Assembly: GCA_905221605.1 (NCBI GenBank)
Contig: CAJNDS010002520.1
Coordinates: 1-64,000 of the forward strand
Reading direction: 5' to 3'
DNA length: 64,000 nt
DNA from: Symbiodinium natans
Lineage: Eukaryota > Sar > Dinophyceae > Suessiales > Symbiodiniaceae
How positions within the stretch are numbered: position 1 is the stretch's first letter; each line of letters begins with the position of its first letter. Shown in pieces: positions 37,376-50,224 of the stretch. The translations under genes were made by a program, and so were the position numbers. The notes under the pieces were generated by a model. It made no database searches and had not been told where the DNA came from. It saw nothing but the letters and a program-made list of their open reading frames with translations.

Positions 37376-37541
37376 ATACATACATACATACATACACACT
37401 TATTAAGTGCTATTTGTTCATTCGATATTCTCTTTACATTCAGAGAAGACTTTTCAGCTCGCACGAGGACTCCGACGCGCCAACCTGTGTCGTGCGGTTT
37501 CGGCCAACCTCGCTGCTCGGACACGAGGGTGCTTTTTCCTC

Positions 37542-37622
37542 CTGGTTCTTAGTAGGGATTGAGGGAATGAGGGCCCTTACTATACAAGGGCCCTCATTCC
37601 CTCATTGCCTACCAGGAACCAG
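37542..37622. mobile_element. Near-palindromic element
   Basis: Arms of 37 bp (37542-37578 and 37586-37622) match as reverse complements with about four mismatches around a 7-bp centre. The inner part is GAATGAGGGCCCTT and its complement. Confidence 0.8.
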
Positions 37623-38130
37623 CCAGTTCTGTTGTAAAGACCGGGGGGTTGGGGTGCGAAAGGAGGGTGCCTCGCGTGCCACGCAAACCTTAAATCTCAC
37701 CTCAGCTTTGAAGGTATAGGGCTTCTCAGACTTGAAGCCCTTAACCTTACACCCCATAAGCCCTGAATCCCACAGACAAATCCTGCACCCTATCGTGCGC
37801 CTGTATACAAAAAACTTCAAAAAACCCTTGAATTGTAGAGTTCGGACCCCAGAAACCCCAAGGGCCCCAAATCTTACAGCTCCCACGGCAGGTACATGGT
37901 CCCTTAATCTGGTCCCTTGCCTTCTTTAAAAGGGGTTCTGATGTATGGGCCCTGGGGTTGTATAGCGTATAAAAGGGGTCTGTTAGGGGTCCCCTCTTTA
38001 GCGCCCATATGCAAGACTTTGTAACTACCCCAAGAAGTTCGGACCCTAAACCCCAAACCCTAAACCCTGCAAGGTCCGCTTCCTACGCGTGGTCCGGCAA
38101 AGACCCTGGGCTGCTAAGTTTACCAAAGAG

Positions 38131-38160
38131 CCCAATACCCCTTAGTGAAGGGGTATTGGG
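38131..38160. repeat. Perfect 13-bp stem hairpin
   Basis: CCCAATACCCCTT, four-base loop AGTG, then the exact reverse complement, followed by TTTAGGGCTTAGGG. Confidence 0.9.
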
Positions 38161-38928
38161 TTTAGGGCTTAGGGTTCAGAGTTTTTTTTGCATAGAGATC
38201 CTTAATCTGAATTTAAGGTATATTCCCGAAATTAAGGGGTCTTGGGCCCTTTGGGTGACGGGTTATTAGGAGGGTTCTGCTGTAGGGCTCATTTGTGTTT
38301 GGGGAGGTTGTCATAGCTTTTTATTGTGTTGTGCAAGGTACCGGATTGGTTAGTAGGTTCTGCTGTAGGGTTCATTTCTCTTTGGGAGGGTTGCTATAGG
38401 CTTTTTGTGTTGGGTTGTTTAAGTTTGTGTGTTAGAGGATTTATAGTGTCTGTAGGATTTACAGGGTTTAGAGGGTGTTTAGAGGCGTTGGGGATACTGT
38501 GGACTGGCACGTCTTCGGGAAATGCCCTGGCACAGGTGCTCTGCGGTGATGCCACCGCAGGCGGCACATCTTTCGCGATTCCTACAGGCATCCAGCTCTT
38601 GAACCCTAAACTCCTAAATCCCTAAACCCCAAACCCCAAAACCCTAAACCCTAAATCCTAAACCCTAAACCCCCGGGATCCTGCGAACAGGATCCCAATG
38701 AGCTGAGAGCTGACGGAGTAGTTTGAAGTCTGCTGACAGGGGCAGTACGCCTGTGCAACCGACAGACATGTTCTAGGCATACTATATATGGAAGTAGAGA
38801 TGGAGAGATGTGAAAATGATTGTAATACAAATATATATATATATACATATATATATATACATGTGCAGACTCATTTACCTTTCAAAGCTCAGCCTGCGTA
38901 AGTCCAGCAGACGTGACTTACGGTTTAG

Positions 38929-41900
38929 GGTTGTTAACGTGGCCATTTGTGAGCGCATCCTCCTTCAGGACTTCCTGCGTGTGAGCCCTAAACCCAAAAT
39001 CCTCCCTCTCGAACAGTATCGAGGTACCACCGGCTTTCCTTAGAGCCTGCTGCGTGCGAGTGGAGTCGAACCAAAACACCCGAAACCCTAAACCCCAAAC
39101 CCTCTCCCCCGCCCAAAAAAAAAAATCCTCAACGCCCTGCAGGCCAGATGGCCCTGCCAAAGAAGGCCGGCAAGCAGATTGCCGAGATGTGGACCGTCGA
39201 GGCAGGGGCTTGCAGCAGTTTAGGGTTTAGGGTTTGGGGTTTCAAGGATGTATGCATTACTGTACGGCGTTTGCCTAGACAGAAAGTTTGTCGAAGGCCT
39301 TTCCCAGCTGACTTGGTTTCAAGGATGCAAGCCCTGTAAACAATCAATCCTTCAATCCTTGCCTTTCGCTGCACCCTGGAACCTTGCCATTCCCTGCACC
39401 TTGGGCACCCTAAAAGGTTGGGTCCGGGGGCGGGGCCTTAGTTCGGCTGCGGACTGTAGCACCGCCACTGTCTCACACACGTCTGCACTCCACCGACTCA
39501 CAAAGGGTTTAGGGGTTTAGGGTTGAGGGTTTAGGGCATGAGCAGCAAGGAGTCCAGTTGCAAAAAAGGGCATGAGCAGGGATGATCGCAGCATGGGGTA
39601 AATGACCCCACTTGGTCCCCAAGGCAATCCTACAACACCAAGCCTGAAACACCCATACATCCCATGGATGCGCCTACTTGGTAGCCCAGGGTACCCTTTT
39701 GCATTTTTTTGCGTTCTGGGTTCCCTTCTAACATGACCAAGGACAAAAAGGGTACCCTTATTGCAATATGGTTACTGGTCTAGCAAGCCGATACTCGCAG
39801 CCTTAGAGCAAAAAGGCGCGCCCTAAACCCTAAACCCTAAACCCTAAACCCTAAACCCTAAACCCTAAACCCTAAACCCTAAACCCTAAACCCTAAACCC
39901 TAAACCCTAAACCCTAAACCCTAAACCCTAAACCCCGAACCGAGGTGTCCCCTGCTCGCGGCGCGGTGGCCGTAACCTTCCGGAAGCACTCGGCAGCTGG
40001 GGCGCCCTAAACCCCTAAAACGTTTGGGGTTACATAGGGTTTAAATAGGGTTTTGGGTTTACTAAACCCTAAACCCCCTAAACCCTAAACCCCTATAGGT
40101 TTAGGGTTTAAGGTTAAACAGCCTGGCGTCCCGGAGTCCGCCTTTCTGTGAAGTTGGAAGCCCTGTAGGCAGGATCTAGCAGTTTAGGGTCTATAGGCCT
40201 TTGGGCTTTGACCTGATGGTGCGGTAGGTCGGTGAGAGCGGCTCGACTTCTCTTGCAGCAACTCCGAAGACCAAAAATGACAACAAACCATAATCTTGGG
40301 AAGCCCTGAGCGCAGAGGTTTCGGACAGGTATTGGCTTTATAAAGGCCGGTGGCCTCTTTGTCTGTTACCCTCATACCTGAATATAGCCCTTATAAGAAC
40401 CCCCTATAAACCAGAAACCCTACTTAAAGAGACCGCCAACCCATATAACATTGGCTTCAAGTTTTTGGCTCCATAGACCTTCAACTGCCAGATGCCAACC
40501 GGGAGGCCATCCCCTTTCATGGAAACCTTCCATAATGAAGGTCCTTGTACGAGTTCGGTCCTCCCCAAAAGGGGCTCTATGTTGGAAGCCAACCGTGGAC
40601 CTCCAGCTACTGTATATCACAGGAGGGGCCCCCTATAAGGGTTTCAGGCTCTGACAAAAACTCATGCCCCTTGTCGTCCAAGGCTTTTGTCGCTGCCAAC
40701 CGCTCCACTCACATGCGTGCCTGCATGGAATTGCGTCCGAGGGGCCTAGAGGCAGGGGTGGGCCCTGAACCCTAGAAAAAGCACCTTCCGAGGTGTGGGG
40801 TAGCCTTGGGCTTTGGTGAGAGGGTTGGGTTTAGGGGTTTAAGGGTTTAGATGAGGTTTAATGAAGACAAGGCTCGAAATTTGGTTTACTAGGACCCAGA
40901 GTAGGCCCTCATTCTCCCTTTTTTGGGTTTAGGTTCCCTTCTAAACACCTTCAAATAGGATACCCTGTTTATTCCTGGGTTACTCTTGGGCCTAGTTGGG
41001 TTCATTCAGTCCTGGACGAGGCCAAACAATCCAAGCTGCGCGCTCTCAAACTTTTGACCGCCCTTCTTCTGTAACGACCCTATAAACATCCCTAAAGCTT
41101 TTGTAGCCCAGAGGTACCCTTTTCACCTTTTTTGGTTCAAGGTTCCCCTATAAAGAAACCAACCCCAAAAAGGGTACCCTTATTGTAATATGGTGCCTGG
41201 GCTACCAAGAAGCCTGAACCCCAAACCTTGCGCCGTGCCTGCTTGTTGCGAGTGCGAGAGTCGAACCCTAAACCCTAAACCCTAAACCCTAAACCCTAAA
41301 CCCTAAACCCTAAACCCTAAACCCTAAACCCTAAACCCAAAGATGCTAGACGGCAGGCCTGCCTCAGCAACTTCATCGTGCGGTCTGGGGAGGACGTCGA
41401 GTATGGCTGGTCCGAGCCACATCAGGAGCCAGGGCCCTTTCATGGTTTAGGGTTTCAGGGCCTGAGGGTGCTGAGTCCTGGCATGAAGCAGTGTCCAGGT
41501 TCAAGAAAGGGGTACTGTATACCTAAGTAGCCCCTAAACAACCTCCCAAATAAACCCCAAGGTCCCTTATAAGGGTCCCTCCTTTAGTCCCTAGAGACTT
41601 GTCATGCTGCAGTTGCCCAACGAGCCCAATCTACATTTCACGTCCGACTCTTCAACAGTTTGTTGCTGAGTTGCTCGTGCAAGCGTAGTCTTCTATTTCC
41701 AAAAAGACAAGAGGCCGTAAGACCTCAGTATCGGCTTCGAGTTAGGGTTGCAAAGCTGAAAGGCTGCCCCGAAAGCATTCACATATAACCCCTATTATAT
41801 ATATATTCATTTATTTACTTATATTCATTTATTTATTTATTTAGACACCTTATGTAGTCCCCATTTGCCTAAGTGGCCCCTCAATTGCCCCTGAGGTTCC

Positions 41901-43175
41901 TTATAGCCCCTTGGGAGAACCTGCAGGATGGGCCAAAGACGAGCCACAGCGTCGACATCTTCTTGCACGTGAACGGGTACAATGGCCAGCAGACGAAGAA
42001 GATTGAGGCACCGGTAGGGTGCTTGTAAGGTCCACAAGATCAACCCTAAACCAAAAGACCTTTAAACCCTAAAACCCTAAACCCTAAAACCCTAAATCCC
42101 TAAATCCCTAAACCAAAAAACCCTTAAACCCTAAATCCCTACACCCCTAAACCCTAAAACCCTAAAACCCTAAATCCCTAAATCCCTAAATCCCTAAAAC
42201 CCTAAAACCCTACAACCCTAGAACCCTAGAACCCTAAAAACCCTAGAACCCTAAAACCCTAAAGCCCCAGAACCCTAGAACCCTAGAACCCTAAAACCCT
42301 AAACCCCTAGAACCCTAAACCCTAAAACCCTAAAACCCTAAACCCAACTTCTTGGGTTGACCGATTCAACAGTGAGTCCTCCGCATGCCCAGAGGCACAC
42401 AGATGGGTTTAGGGTTTAGGATTTAGGGTTCAGGGTTTACTAGAGTTTAGGGTTTAGGGTTTAGGGTTTAGGTCTTGGGACAGGATCCAAGGGGGGGCGA
42501 GGGGGGGGGGGGGGGCGTCTCGCGGAGTCCCGCACAGTCGCTTTGCAGCTTCTTCTTTGAGCTGCTCACCCTAAACCCTAAACCCTAGCCCTAAACCCTA
42601 AACCCTAAACCTTTTCCAGCTCCCGGAGGTCCCTGACGTCCGACGTACCCAGCACCTGAACCACCGAGAGCTGGGCCTGACACTGACTCTGGGTCAGACA
42701 GGCTCGGGGTTCGGGGTTTGGGGTTTAGGGTTTAGGGTTTAGGGTTTAAAGGTTTGGGGGAGTCAGGGTTTGCGGCGTGGGAGATGAGGGGGGCTTAGCG
42801 ATTGGAGCTTTGCTTTAGGCCTATAGGTTTCGGGCTCAGGTTTAGAATGAGCGGTCACGGTGCTCAAAGCGCTTGGAGTGGCGGAACGGAGTGCGAGGTG
42901 GATGATATGGTATCCGGATGCGAATGTTTGGCAGTCAGCATCCCTAAAACCTTCACCCTAAGCCCTAAACCCTAAACCCGAAAAGTGCTTTTAACAAAAA
43001 TGTTCACGAACCCAGCCCTGGACGATAACCCAGCTGATGCGCAGGAACTGGCTCCATGCTGATGCTGGAAGATCTGAAGGCCTCCTACAAACCTAAAGTT
43101 TGTGGCAGGACTTTTTTCTACACCTTCTTCTTCTTTACCCTGTTTGATCAGCGGGCTTCAGCCAGTCTTCTTAGA

Positions 43176-43244
<69 letters not shown>

Positions 43245-43693
43245 CCAGAGAGAGAGCGAGAGCGAGAGAGCGTGAGCGCGGGAGAGAGAGAGAGAGAGAG
43301 CGCGCGCGCATGTGTGTGTGTGTGTGTGTGTGTGTGTTCGTGTGTTCGTGTGTTCGTGTGTTCGTGTGTTTGTGTGTTCGTGTGTTCGTGTGTTCGTGCG
43401 TTCGTGCGTTCGTGTGTTCGTGCGTTCGTGCGTGCGTGTGTTCGTGTGTTCGTGTGTTGGTGTGTTCGTGTGTTGGTGTGTTCGTGTGTTCGTGAGTTGG
43501 TGTGTTTGTGTGTTCGTGTGTTTGTGTGTTTGTGTGTTTGTGGGTTTGTGCGTTTGTGCGTTTGTGTGCTTGTGTGCTTGTGTGTTTGTGTGTTGTGTCT
43601 CTCTGTCTGTGTGTGTGTGTTTGTGTGTGCGTGGGTGTGTGTGTGTGTAAATGTGTTTGTGTTTGTGTTTGTGCTTGTGCTTGTGTTTGTGTT

Positions 43694-43729
<36 letters not shown>

Positions 43730-46700
43730 TGTTTGTTTTGTTGGTTGGTTGTTTTCGGCTTGGCCCAGAATGTGGGTCTTGGCGCTTCGCACATCTTCCT
43801 CTTCGCGTGTGGTGTGCCGAGAGCCCCCGCTTGTGTTCCGAAACTTTTGTTGACATGTGGCCTTGCTGAAGACTTGAAGAGCTTTTGCTGTAGGGATTTG
43901 AAAAGAGAGAGCTACATGCCGGGTTTTTGTTCAGGATTAACGTTGATTCAGAAGTATGCCCGCCAATGGACGTCTACAAGCTCTCAGCTTCACTCCCTGC
44001 CATAGGAGGTCCGACGCTCCGGGCAAGAGAGCCCGCCCAAGGCTGCGGCGAACCTTGGACCATGGGGTTTAGGCTTTGGGGTTTAGGGTTAAACCCTAAA
44101 CCCTATACCCTAAACCCCTCAGCCTAAACCTCAGGACCAACAAGAACGCTAAAACCGAAGAGCCTTAAACCCTCTTAGCCCGATATACCCCTAAGCACCC
44201 GAAATCCATAAACTCCCCAAACCCCAACACCCCCAACACCCCCTCCTGACTCCCACCCTCAACCCTCAACCCCAAACCCTTATAAACTCTAAACCCGACA
44301 CACCCTTTATAAACTGTAAACCCTAATCCCTTCGAAGCTCAGGAACCTGGGCCCGAGCTCCACGATGCACCTCGAGGCGGAGTCTGGCCCAAGTCTTCAA
44401 TCTCTCCCCCCCCCCCCCCCCCAGAATAGACGGGGTTTTCCCGGCACACTCACCCAAGCCTGGATGCAACAAAATGGGGGGGGGGGGGGGGGTGGCTTAA
44501 ACGTTTTGTGGGGTTCCGAGGGTCGCTTGGGCTCATGGGTTTGGGGTTGAGCGTGTCGCAGTCCCAGCTTGCCCTGGAACAAGACTGGGTTCAAAAGGAC
44601 TTGGGGCAAAATGGCCTGAGGGGTGTAAACCCCAAACCATCCGAAAACCCTAAGCCCTACCTAAAGCCCCCTTATTACAGAGAAGGCTTACTTGTATTGC
44701 CGAAGGCAGGGCGAGGAACGCCCCTCCGCTTTTGTTTAAAGATTATTCTTCTGGTCTGGGGCAGAAAGCAGTACAGGCATGAGACCAACCCCTAAACCCT
44801 AAGCCCTAAGCATCCCTAAGCCCTAAACCCTAAACCCTAAACCCTAAACCCTAAACCCTAAACCCTAAACCCTAAGCCCTAAGCATCCCTAAGCCCTAAG
44901 CATCCCTAAGCCCTAAACCCTAAACCCTAATCCGCATGGCTGAAAGGTCAAGATCAGCAAAGCGGGCATCTCCATTATCGAGGAGAAGCCTCCACCAGGC
45001 CCTCCGCGTCATAGGCTAAGGCTTTGTAGGGTTAAGGGTTTAGGGGTTTAGGGGTTTGGGGGTTTGGGGGTTTAGGGGTTTAGGGGTTTAGGGGTTTAGG
45101 GGTTTAGGGGTTTAGGGGTTTAGGGTTTAGGGTATTCCAGGTCAGTGTGGCATGCTTTCGGTGAGAATCTTGGTGCTTGTTTAGGGTGACCTAGTTCAGG
45201 GCTTTGTGACAAGGGCACGGTTCTGGGAGCTTCTCGTCACGAGTACGAGGGAGCGCGGGGAGCCTGGCCGGGCGAGGTATCGAAGCCCGTTGCAACAGGG
45301 TTTAGGGTAACCGGCCTTTATCGTTAAGGCTTTAGGGGGGATGTGGACCCTACCTTAATAACCCAAAACTTGGCGGTAGGTTACCTAAGAATCCGCCCTG
45401 TAGACCCCAAACGTTTCAGAACACAGTCCTGAAGCCCAAATGCCCCATTCCCATTGGCGTCGAAGCTCTGTGCACGACCTCTACAAAACCCGATGAACCC
45501 TCTAAGCCCCGTCTAGGGTTTAGGGAAGCCCCTAATTATGTTTAAGCCCTAAGCCCAAACCCTTACCTTTCTCGCCTCAAATATGTCCCCATGCTTCCCA
45601 GAACCTTCTCCGACCATGTCCCCAAACTCACCCTTCCCACCCCAAACTCCCGGTCGAAGCCTGCCGTCTTAAGCACCAGCCAAGCACGGAAGCCCCAGCT
45701 ACAACCTTGAACCCTAAACCCTAAGCCCTAAGCCCTAAACCCTAAACCCTAAACCCTAAACCCTAAACCCTAAACCCTAAACCCTAAACCCTAAACCCTA
45801 AACCCTAAACCCTAAACCCTAAACCCTAAACCCTAAACCCTAAACCCTAACCCTAAACCCTAAACCCTAAACCCTAAAGGCCATATTATAAAACTACAAG
45901 CAGTTTGGGAATCGAAGGCGAGCTCCGCCCCCGGGAGCTGTTGTTCTGCAACCTCGTGGCTTGGCGCATTGCGTTTGCCAAGCTTCGAGTTTAGGGTCTG
46001 GGGTCGGGGGTTTAGGGTTAGGGTTTAGGGTTTAGGGTTTGGGGTTTGGGGTTTAGGGTTTAGGGTTTAGGGCGTTTAGGAACCCCCTTTTGAAGGCTTG
46101 AGGTAGGATTGCGGCAGGCACGTATCAAGGTTTAACATGTGGCCGCAATTCGCGGCTTGCAAAACCTGGCAAATGTGAGTTCTTGCTGCGTTTGCCACAA
46201 GCAATTGCCTGAGTATAGGGGTCGGAATAATTACTCATAGTATTCCTCAATAATAAACCCTCCAAAGCCCTACTATTCAGGCCCCCATATTAGCGTTGCA
46301 GCATCGCATGCTTGAGGCTAGCGGCTGTTCTCGTTGTATTGCAGGGATGCAAGCCAGATGCCCCCAATGCTCCTGAACATCCCCGATCAAACGTGGCTGC
46401 CACAGCGCGGATCAAGCTCAAGGTGTTTGTTTCGGTCTATGGATTCAAGGGTTTAGGGTTTAGGGTTTAGGGTTTAGGGTTTAGGGTTTAGGCATTGCGT
46501 TTGGGATGGAGTGCTCGGGGCGTAGGGAAATGGCTCGGGCAGGTTTCGATGGGGGCATCGCCAAGGGTAGACTTAGCTTTGAATGCTTCATCAACAAGGC
46601 TCCCGTGCGAAGCAGTGCCAGCAGGCCGCAACTGAAGAATGAGAACGGAGACACCACCCATCAAGCAAGAAAACCATTCTGGGGAACCAGATGAACCCTA

Positions 46701-47609
46701 CAATTGGGCCATGCCCCCCATGCTGTTTTAATCCCGAAATTAATGTACGTGGACCATATAAGCCCTTCTGGGGTTCCCTTAGTCCTCAAGGATTCGCCAA
46801 CTATTTGCTTAAGAACCCCAAAAGCATAAAGAATAGTAATCCCTATATTACCCTTAGTAAGTTTTTGACTTTTTCGGGGTTCTTACGCACGATTCTTGTA
46901 AGGACCTGGTGCGCGTTGACTGGCAGAAGGACTATCAGGACGGTCCATGTCCGGGGTGATCAAGCGTCGATCCCGGGCAGCCCGAAAACATTCGGTAGCT
47001 CGTCACCCTAAACCCTAAACCCTAAACCCTACACCCTAAACCCTAAACCCATCAGGACTCTTGAACAGTGTGTGCCTCGCCTTTCTTGTCCGAGTGTGAG
47101 CGATTAAACCCTAAACCCTAAACCCGCAGCAACCTTCCCTAAGCACCCGATGCCACGAGCCCGGCGATCGGTTTTTGAAGTCAGGCAGAGGTCAGAGGTT
47201 GGGTTCCTTTCTGTGGGGTTGGTCGGTTTAGGGTTTTGGGTGGCTCCAGTCCAGCAGAGTCAGAAGATGCAGGAGGCAAATCCCTAAACCCCTAAACCCC
47301 CAAACCCCAAACCCTTGGATGCAACCTTTGGGACTCTTGAGGTTTCCACATTCGTGGGATTTCCTGTGAGCAGTGGCAGGCTCAGACGCTGAAGCTCGCC
47401 ATCTCGGGTGCGCAGGCCTGCGAGAGAATGCCACGATCACCCCTACTAAAGCCCCAGACACCCAACCCTGCAACCCTATAACCCTAAGCCCTAAACCCTA
47501 TTAAGTTCTGTGAACCCCTTCGGTGTCTTTTTGTTTTCGTCCCCAGGGCGAAGGATTCGTGGCTTCTTCTTGTGCTATCAAGCACGGATAAGGCGACCAG
47601 CAACTCCAG
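38929..47609 (+). CDS. Gene 3: unrecognised multi-exon protein
   Basis: Exons inferred at 38929-38978, 39143-39217, 41343-41444, 41907-42013, 42620-42701, 43045-43097, 44947-45020, 45904-45988 and 46345-46422, with 47547-47609 as a likely later exon. Phases agree through 46422. At least one exon is missing before 47547; an open piece at about 46540-46670 ([15 protein letters not shown]) is a candidate. Sample text: [80 protein letters not shown] and [20 protein letters not shown]. The composition is clearly protein-coding, but I do not recognise the family. Donors at 39218, 41445, 45989 and 47610 are GTTTAGGG. Two donors (42702 and 45021) are GC. Start and stop were not found. Confidence 0.58.
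39677..39787. mobile_element. Family A inverted-repeat element
   Basis: CTTGGTAGCCCAGGGTACCC on the left; AATATGGTTACTGGTCTAGCAAG on the right. Located in the 39218-41342 intron of gene 3. Confidence 0.75.
39820..39938 (-). repeat. CCCTAAA array
   Basis: About seventeen regular units within the long intron 39218-41342, which itself begins with TTTAGGG units. Confidence 0.97.
40888..40996. mobile_element. Family A' inverted-repeat element
   Basis: Begins ACTAGGACCCAGAGTAGGCC and ends CTCTTGGGCCTAGT. It is a relative of the element forming the intron at 53121-53231, and shares the TTTTTTGGGTTTAGGTTCCC core style with family A. Confidence 0.7.
41099..41209. mobile_element. Family A element with target duplication
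   Basis: Inverted ends TTTGTAGCCCAGAGGTACCC and TGCCTGGGCTACCAAG. Flanks AAGCTT and AAGCCT are a near-duplicate, consistent with a short target-site duplication. It lies in the same gene 3 intron as the copy at 39677. Confidence 0.75.
41264..41340 (-). repeat. CCCTAAA array ending at an acceptor
   Basis: Eleven units. The last reads CCCAAAG and its AG is the inferred splice acceptor of the exon at 41343. Confidence 0.95.
42042..42345 (-). repeat. Degenerate 7-8-bp CCCTAAAA array
   Basis: About 300 bp of CCCTAAA/CCCTAAAA/CCCTAGAA/CCCTAAAT variants, more diverged than the other arrays, following the donor at 42014. Confidence 0.9.
43160..43740. repeat. (GA)n and (TGTGTTCG)n microsatellite block
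   Basis: About 150 bp of (GA)n, then about 430 bp of TG-rich text with TTCGTG/TTGGTG/TTTGTG variants. All frames over it are low-complexity Cys/Val or Arg/Glu runs. It lies in the intron after the exon 43045-43097 of gene 3. Confidence 0.95.
44788..45135. repeat. Opposed telomere-like arrays flanking an exon
   Basis: CCCTAAA/CCCTAAGCAT units (44788-44935) come before the exon 44947-45020, and TTTAGGGG units (45028-45135) after it. The donor is GC, within AAG^GCTTTGTAGGG. Confidence 0.93.
45706..45878 (-). repeat. CCCTAAA array before an exon
   Basis: About 24 units ending some 25 bp before the acceptor at 45903. The exon is followed by GTTTAGGG at 45989. Confidence 0.97.
46212..46292. mobile_element. 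Family D element
   Basis: Begins AGTATAGGGGTCGGAATAAT and ends ATTCAGGCCCCCATAT. Short version of the family, in a gene 3 intron about 50 bp before the acceptor at 46344. Confidence 0.65.
46799..46893. mobile_element. Family C element, copy 3
   Basis: AACTATTTGCTTAAGAACCC at the left; the right end GGGGTTCTTACGCA is partly decayed. The core CCTATATTACCCTTAGTAAG matches the other copies. Confidence 0.65.
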
Positions 47610-48053
47610 GTTTAGGGCTGCTTTGCAAACCCTAAACCCTAAACCCTAAACCCTAAACCCTAAACCCTAAACCCTCATCACGAGTGGCCGTTCTTGGAGC
47701 AGGGTTCAGGGTTGAGGGATTCAGGGGACACCCAGCATGTAGGCTTGAGGGATGCAACAAAAGGGATTTAGGGGTTATGAGCCCAAAAAAAGAGGGAGGT
47801 GCGTGGCACTGCCTCACGTCCAGCCACAAAGGTGGATTGTCAACTTCCGGGCCGCAGCGACGGCGAGGCGGAGTGGGGAGAGAGGGCGTTCTGGCAGATG
47901 CCCAAATGATCTGAGCAGCTTCTTTGGGGGCTGTTTTGAGTAGTTTTTTTTTGGAAGATAGGTTCCCTTGTTTGGGTTCACTGGCGAGTCGCAGTAAAGG
48001 GGCCCTAGCTTAGAGAACTACCAGTTTTTTCTGGGCCACCTCGGGAGAATTCT
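47610..48053. other. Region between gene 3 exons and the K+ channel gene
   Basis: GTTTAGGG at 47610, then a CCCTAAA run at 47627-47672, then unique sequence. The 3' end of gene 3 should lie here but I could not define its last exon. Confidence 0.45.
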
Positions 48054-48107
48054 GTGCTTGCAGATGTGCTCAAGCTCTGGGTATCAGGGACAGGCTGTGA
48101 CAGAGCC

Positions 48108-50193
48108 ATGAACATGGAGCAGCCGTTCAGCCGGCAATTGGATACCCTCCTGGCAAACGTGAGAGAGGATATCCTGCAGCAGCATGAGCACCACATGACT
48201 GTCCAAAGACTTCGCATGCGGGCCTTGGTCAGCAAGTCCGCGGAGTTTTCGTTCCGCTTGGATAGGCCGCCTGATGTGATCCGGGCACCAGGTCCCTGGA
48301 GGAAGTTGCAGCCTTGGGACTCGGAGCAATCCTGCAGAAGCTCCACTCGCTCAAGGGGCTCCAAAGAGAGGCTGGCTGCACGCCCTCACGAAGAAGGCCC
48401 TACATTGAAGGTCACTGAGCGCGTGTCAGCAGCGGATGTGAACGAAGTGGAGAGCCTCGAGCTTGCGCCCGAGCGCCATCCGGTTCCAGCGCTGGGAGAT
48501 CAACCCAAGAAACTTTTCGCCAGTGCCTTCACCAAGCCCGAAAACCCTTCAATCGATACCCAGGAAGGCTCGTTCCGTAGCCTCGCCGGCGATGACTTTG
48601 GCAGACAGACATCCATGGAATCCATTGAAGAATCTGGAGAGTACGTGGAGGCCACTGCATCAATTCCAACCATTCCTGGCTTGACAGATGCGGAAGACGA
48701 GAAGAAGTTGCAGACGGGAGATGAGAAATCAGCTACATTCAAGGCCATGCGGCGCGAATCGGAGGAGAGCAAACGGGGCGACAGTCAGAGGGAAAGCAAA
48801 ATTAGCTTCTTGGTAGCCCAGCGGTACCCTTTACCCGTTTTTTTGAGTTATGGGTTCCCTTAAAAAAATAACCAAACCCCCCAAAAAAGGGTGCCCTACC
48901 AAGGCTTCGATAGCAATGGATCTTTGCCATCCTTCTTCAAAGCGCCAGCGACCGGAACCTCGCAGTGGAAGGTTTTTCTGCAAGACAGCGAGTCGAGCCT
49001 TTCAGCGAACCGCTTCGCCAGGGTGTGGAACCTGTTTCTCAGGGATACTTGGGAGTAGTTTTTTTAAATTTTGGGGTCCTAGAATTCCTAAGAAGCAGCT
49101 ACCATTGTGTGATTTTTGACCTTCAAGGTTCATCCTTCTCACCGTCTTTTTCTCCTTGACGCAGGCCATCGAGTCACCCGTGCTTGCAGGCGAGGCTGTG
49201 GGCTATGTGGAGGTGGTTATCGAGACGCTCTTCTTTATCGAGCTCTTGGCCCATGTTGTGCTGGAGGTTCACAAGGTGGCTTAGGGGTACTTGGAAGCAT
49301 TTTTTTAATTGTTGGGTACTATAGTTAGTAAGAAACAGCATCACACAGTTCTTGCTGTGGTTTCAGTATAGGTAGCTCTTTTCCGAGATCCTCATTGCTA
49401 TATTGACACGGCAGCTGTGCTGCCGATCATTCTACGGGTTGAGGCGGGCTTCTCCTTGCCTGCTCTCACGGAGCGGCCCTTCAGTCACTACGTTTTGGTT
49501 GGCGTTGTTCCCACGATGCGTCTGCTGAAGCTGACGCGCAGATTTGGCAAACTCAGCTTGGTCTCGCACGCGCTCAGCACCACGGGAGATGCATTGAAGT
49601 TGCTGCTTTTTCTCATATCAGTGATCGTGTTAAGCTTCTCTACTTTGATGTACATCGTCGAGCACCCCGACAATGTCGACTCCTTGAGCACTGCTATGTG
49701 GATTTGCACTGTCACTGTGACAACGGTCGGGTATGGAGACGTCACTCCTACGACGAATTTAGGGCGGATGCTCGCAGGGGTCCTTTGCTTTCTGTCCGTC
49801 CTTTTCATGGCCATGCCCATCTCGGTCCTCGGAAATGCCATGACACATGCTTGGGCAGACCGAAGCCGCATTCTGTTGATGACCCGGACGCGCCAACGAC
49901 TCAAGAGCTATGGCTATGAAGCTAGTGACTTAGGGGTACTTGGGAAATAATCTTTATTTGTCTTTGGGGGGGGGGGGGGGGGTTACCATATAATCCCTAA
50001 GAAACCGCAAGAAATATGCAACTTTTCCTGGGGTTCCCAAGTTCAGTGTAGGTGACATGCCGTCGCTTTTCCGTAAGTTTGATAGCAACGGCAATGGCGA
50101 GCTCACGATGGATGAGTTCTGTGACATGATCTCAAAGATGAATGTTGCTTGCTAGCCCAGTGGGACCCTTTTTCTCCCTCTCTTTTGTTTTTT

Positions 50194-50224
<31 letters not shown>

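Larger units (their letters stand above)
37376..38928. other. Intergenic stretch with hairpin elements
   Basis: Contains a near-palindrome (37542-37622), a GGGCCC/TATGGG-type element (about 37895-38010), a perfect short hairpin (38131-38160) and degenerate telomere-like runs. The segment ending near 38595 (AQVLCGDATAGGTSFAIPTG) is open and may be an exon of the next gene, but no donor was found. Confidence 0.5.

Noticed and set aside
43056-43869. 200-plus-codon frames of Cys/Val or His/Thr on both strands
   Set aside because: Translation of (GA)n and (TG)n microsatellites. Only the first ~40 bp overlap an inferred exon.
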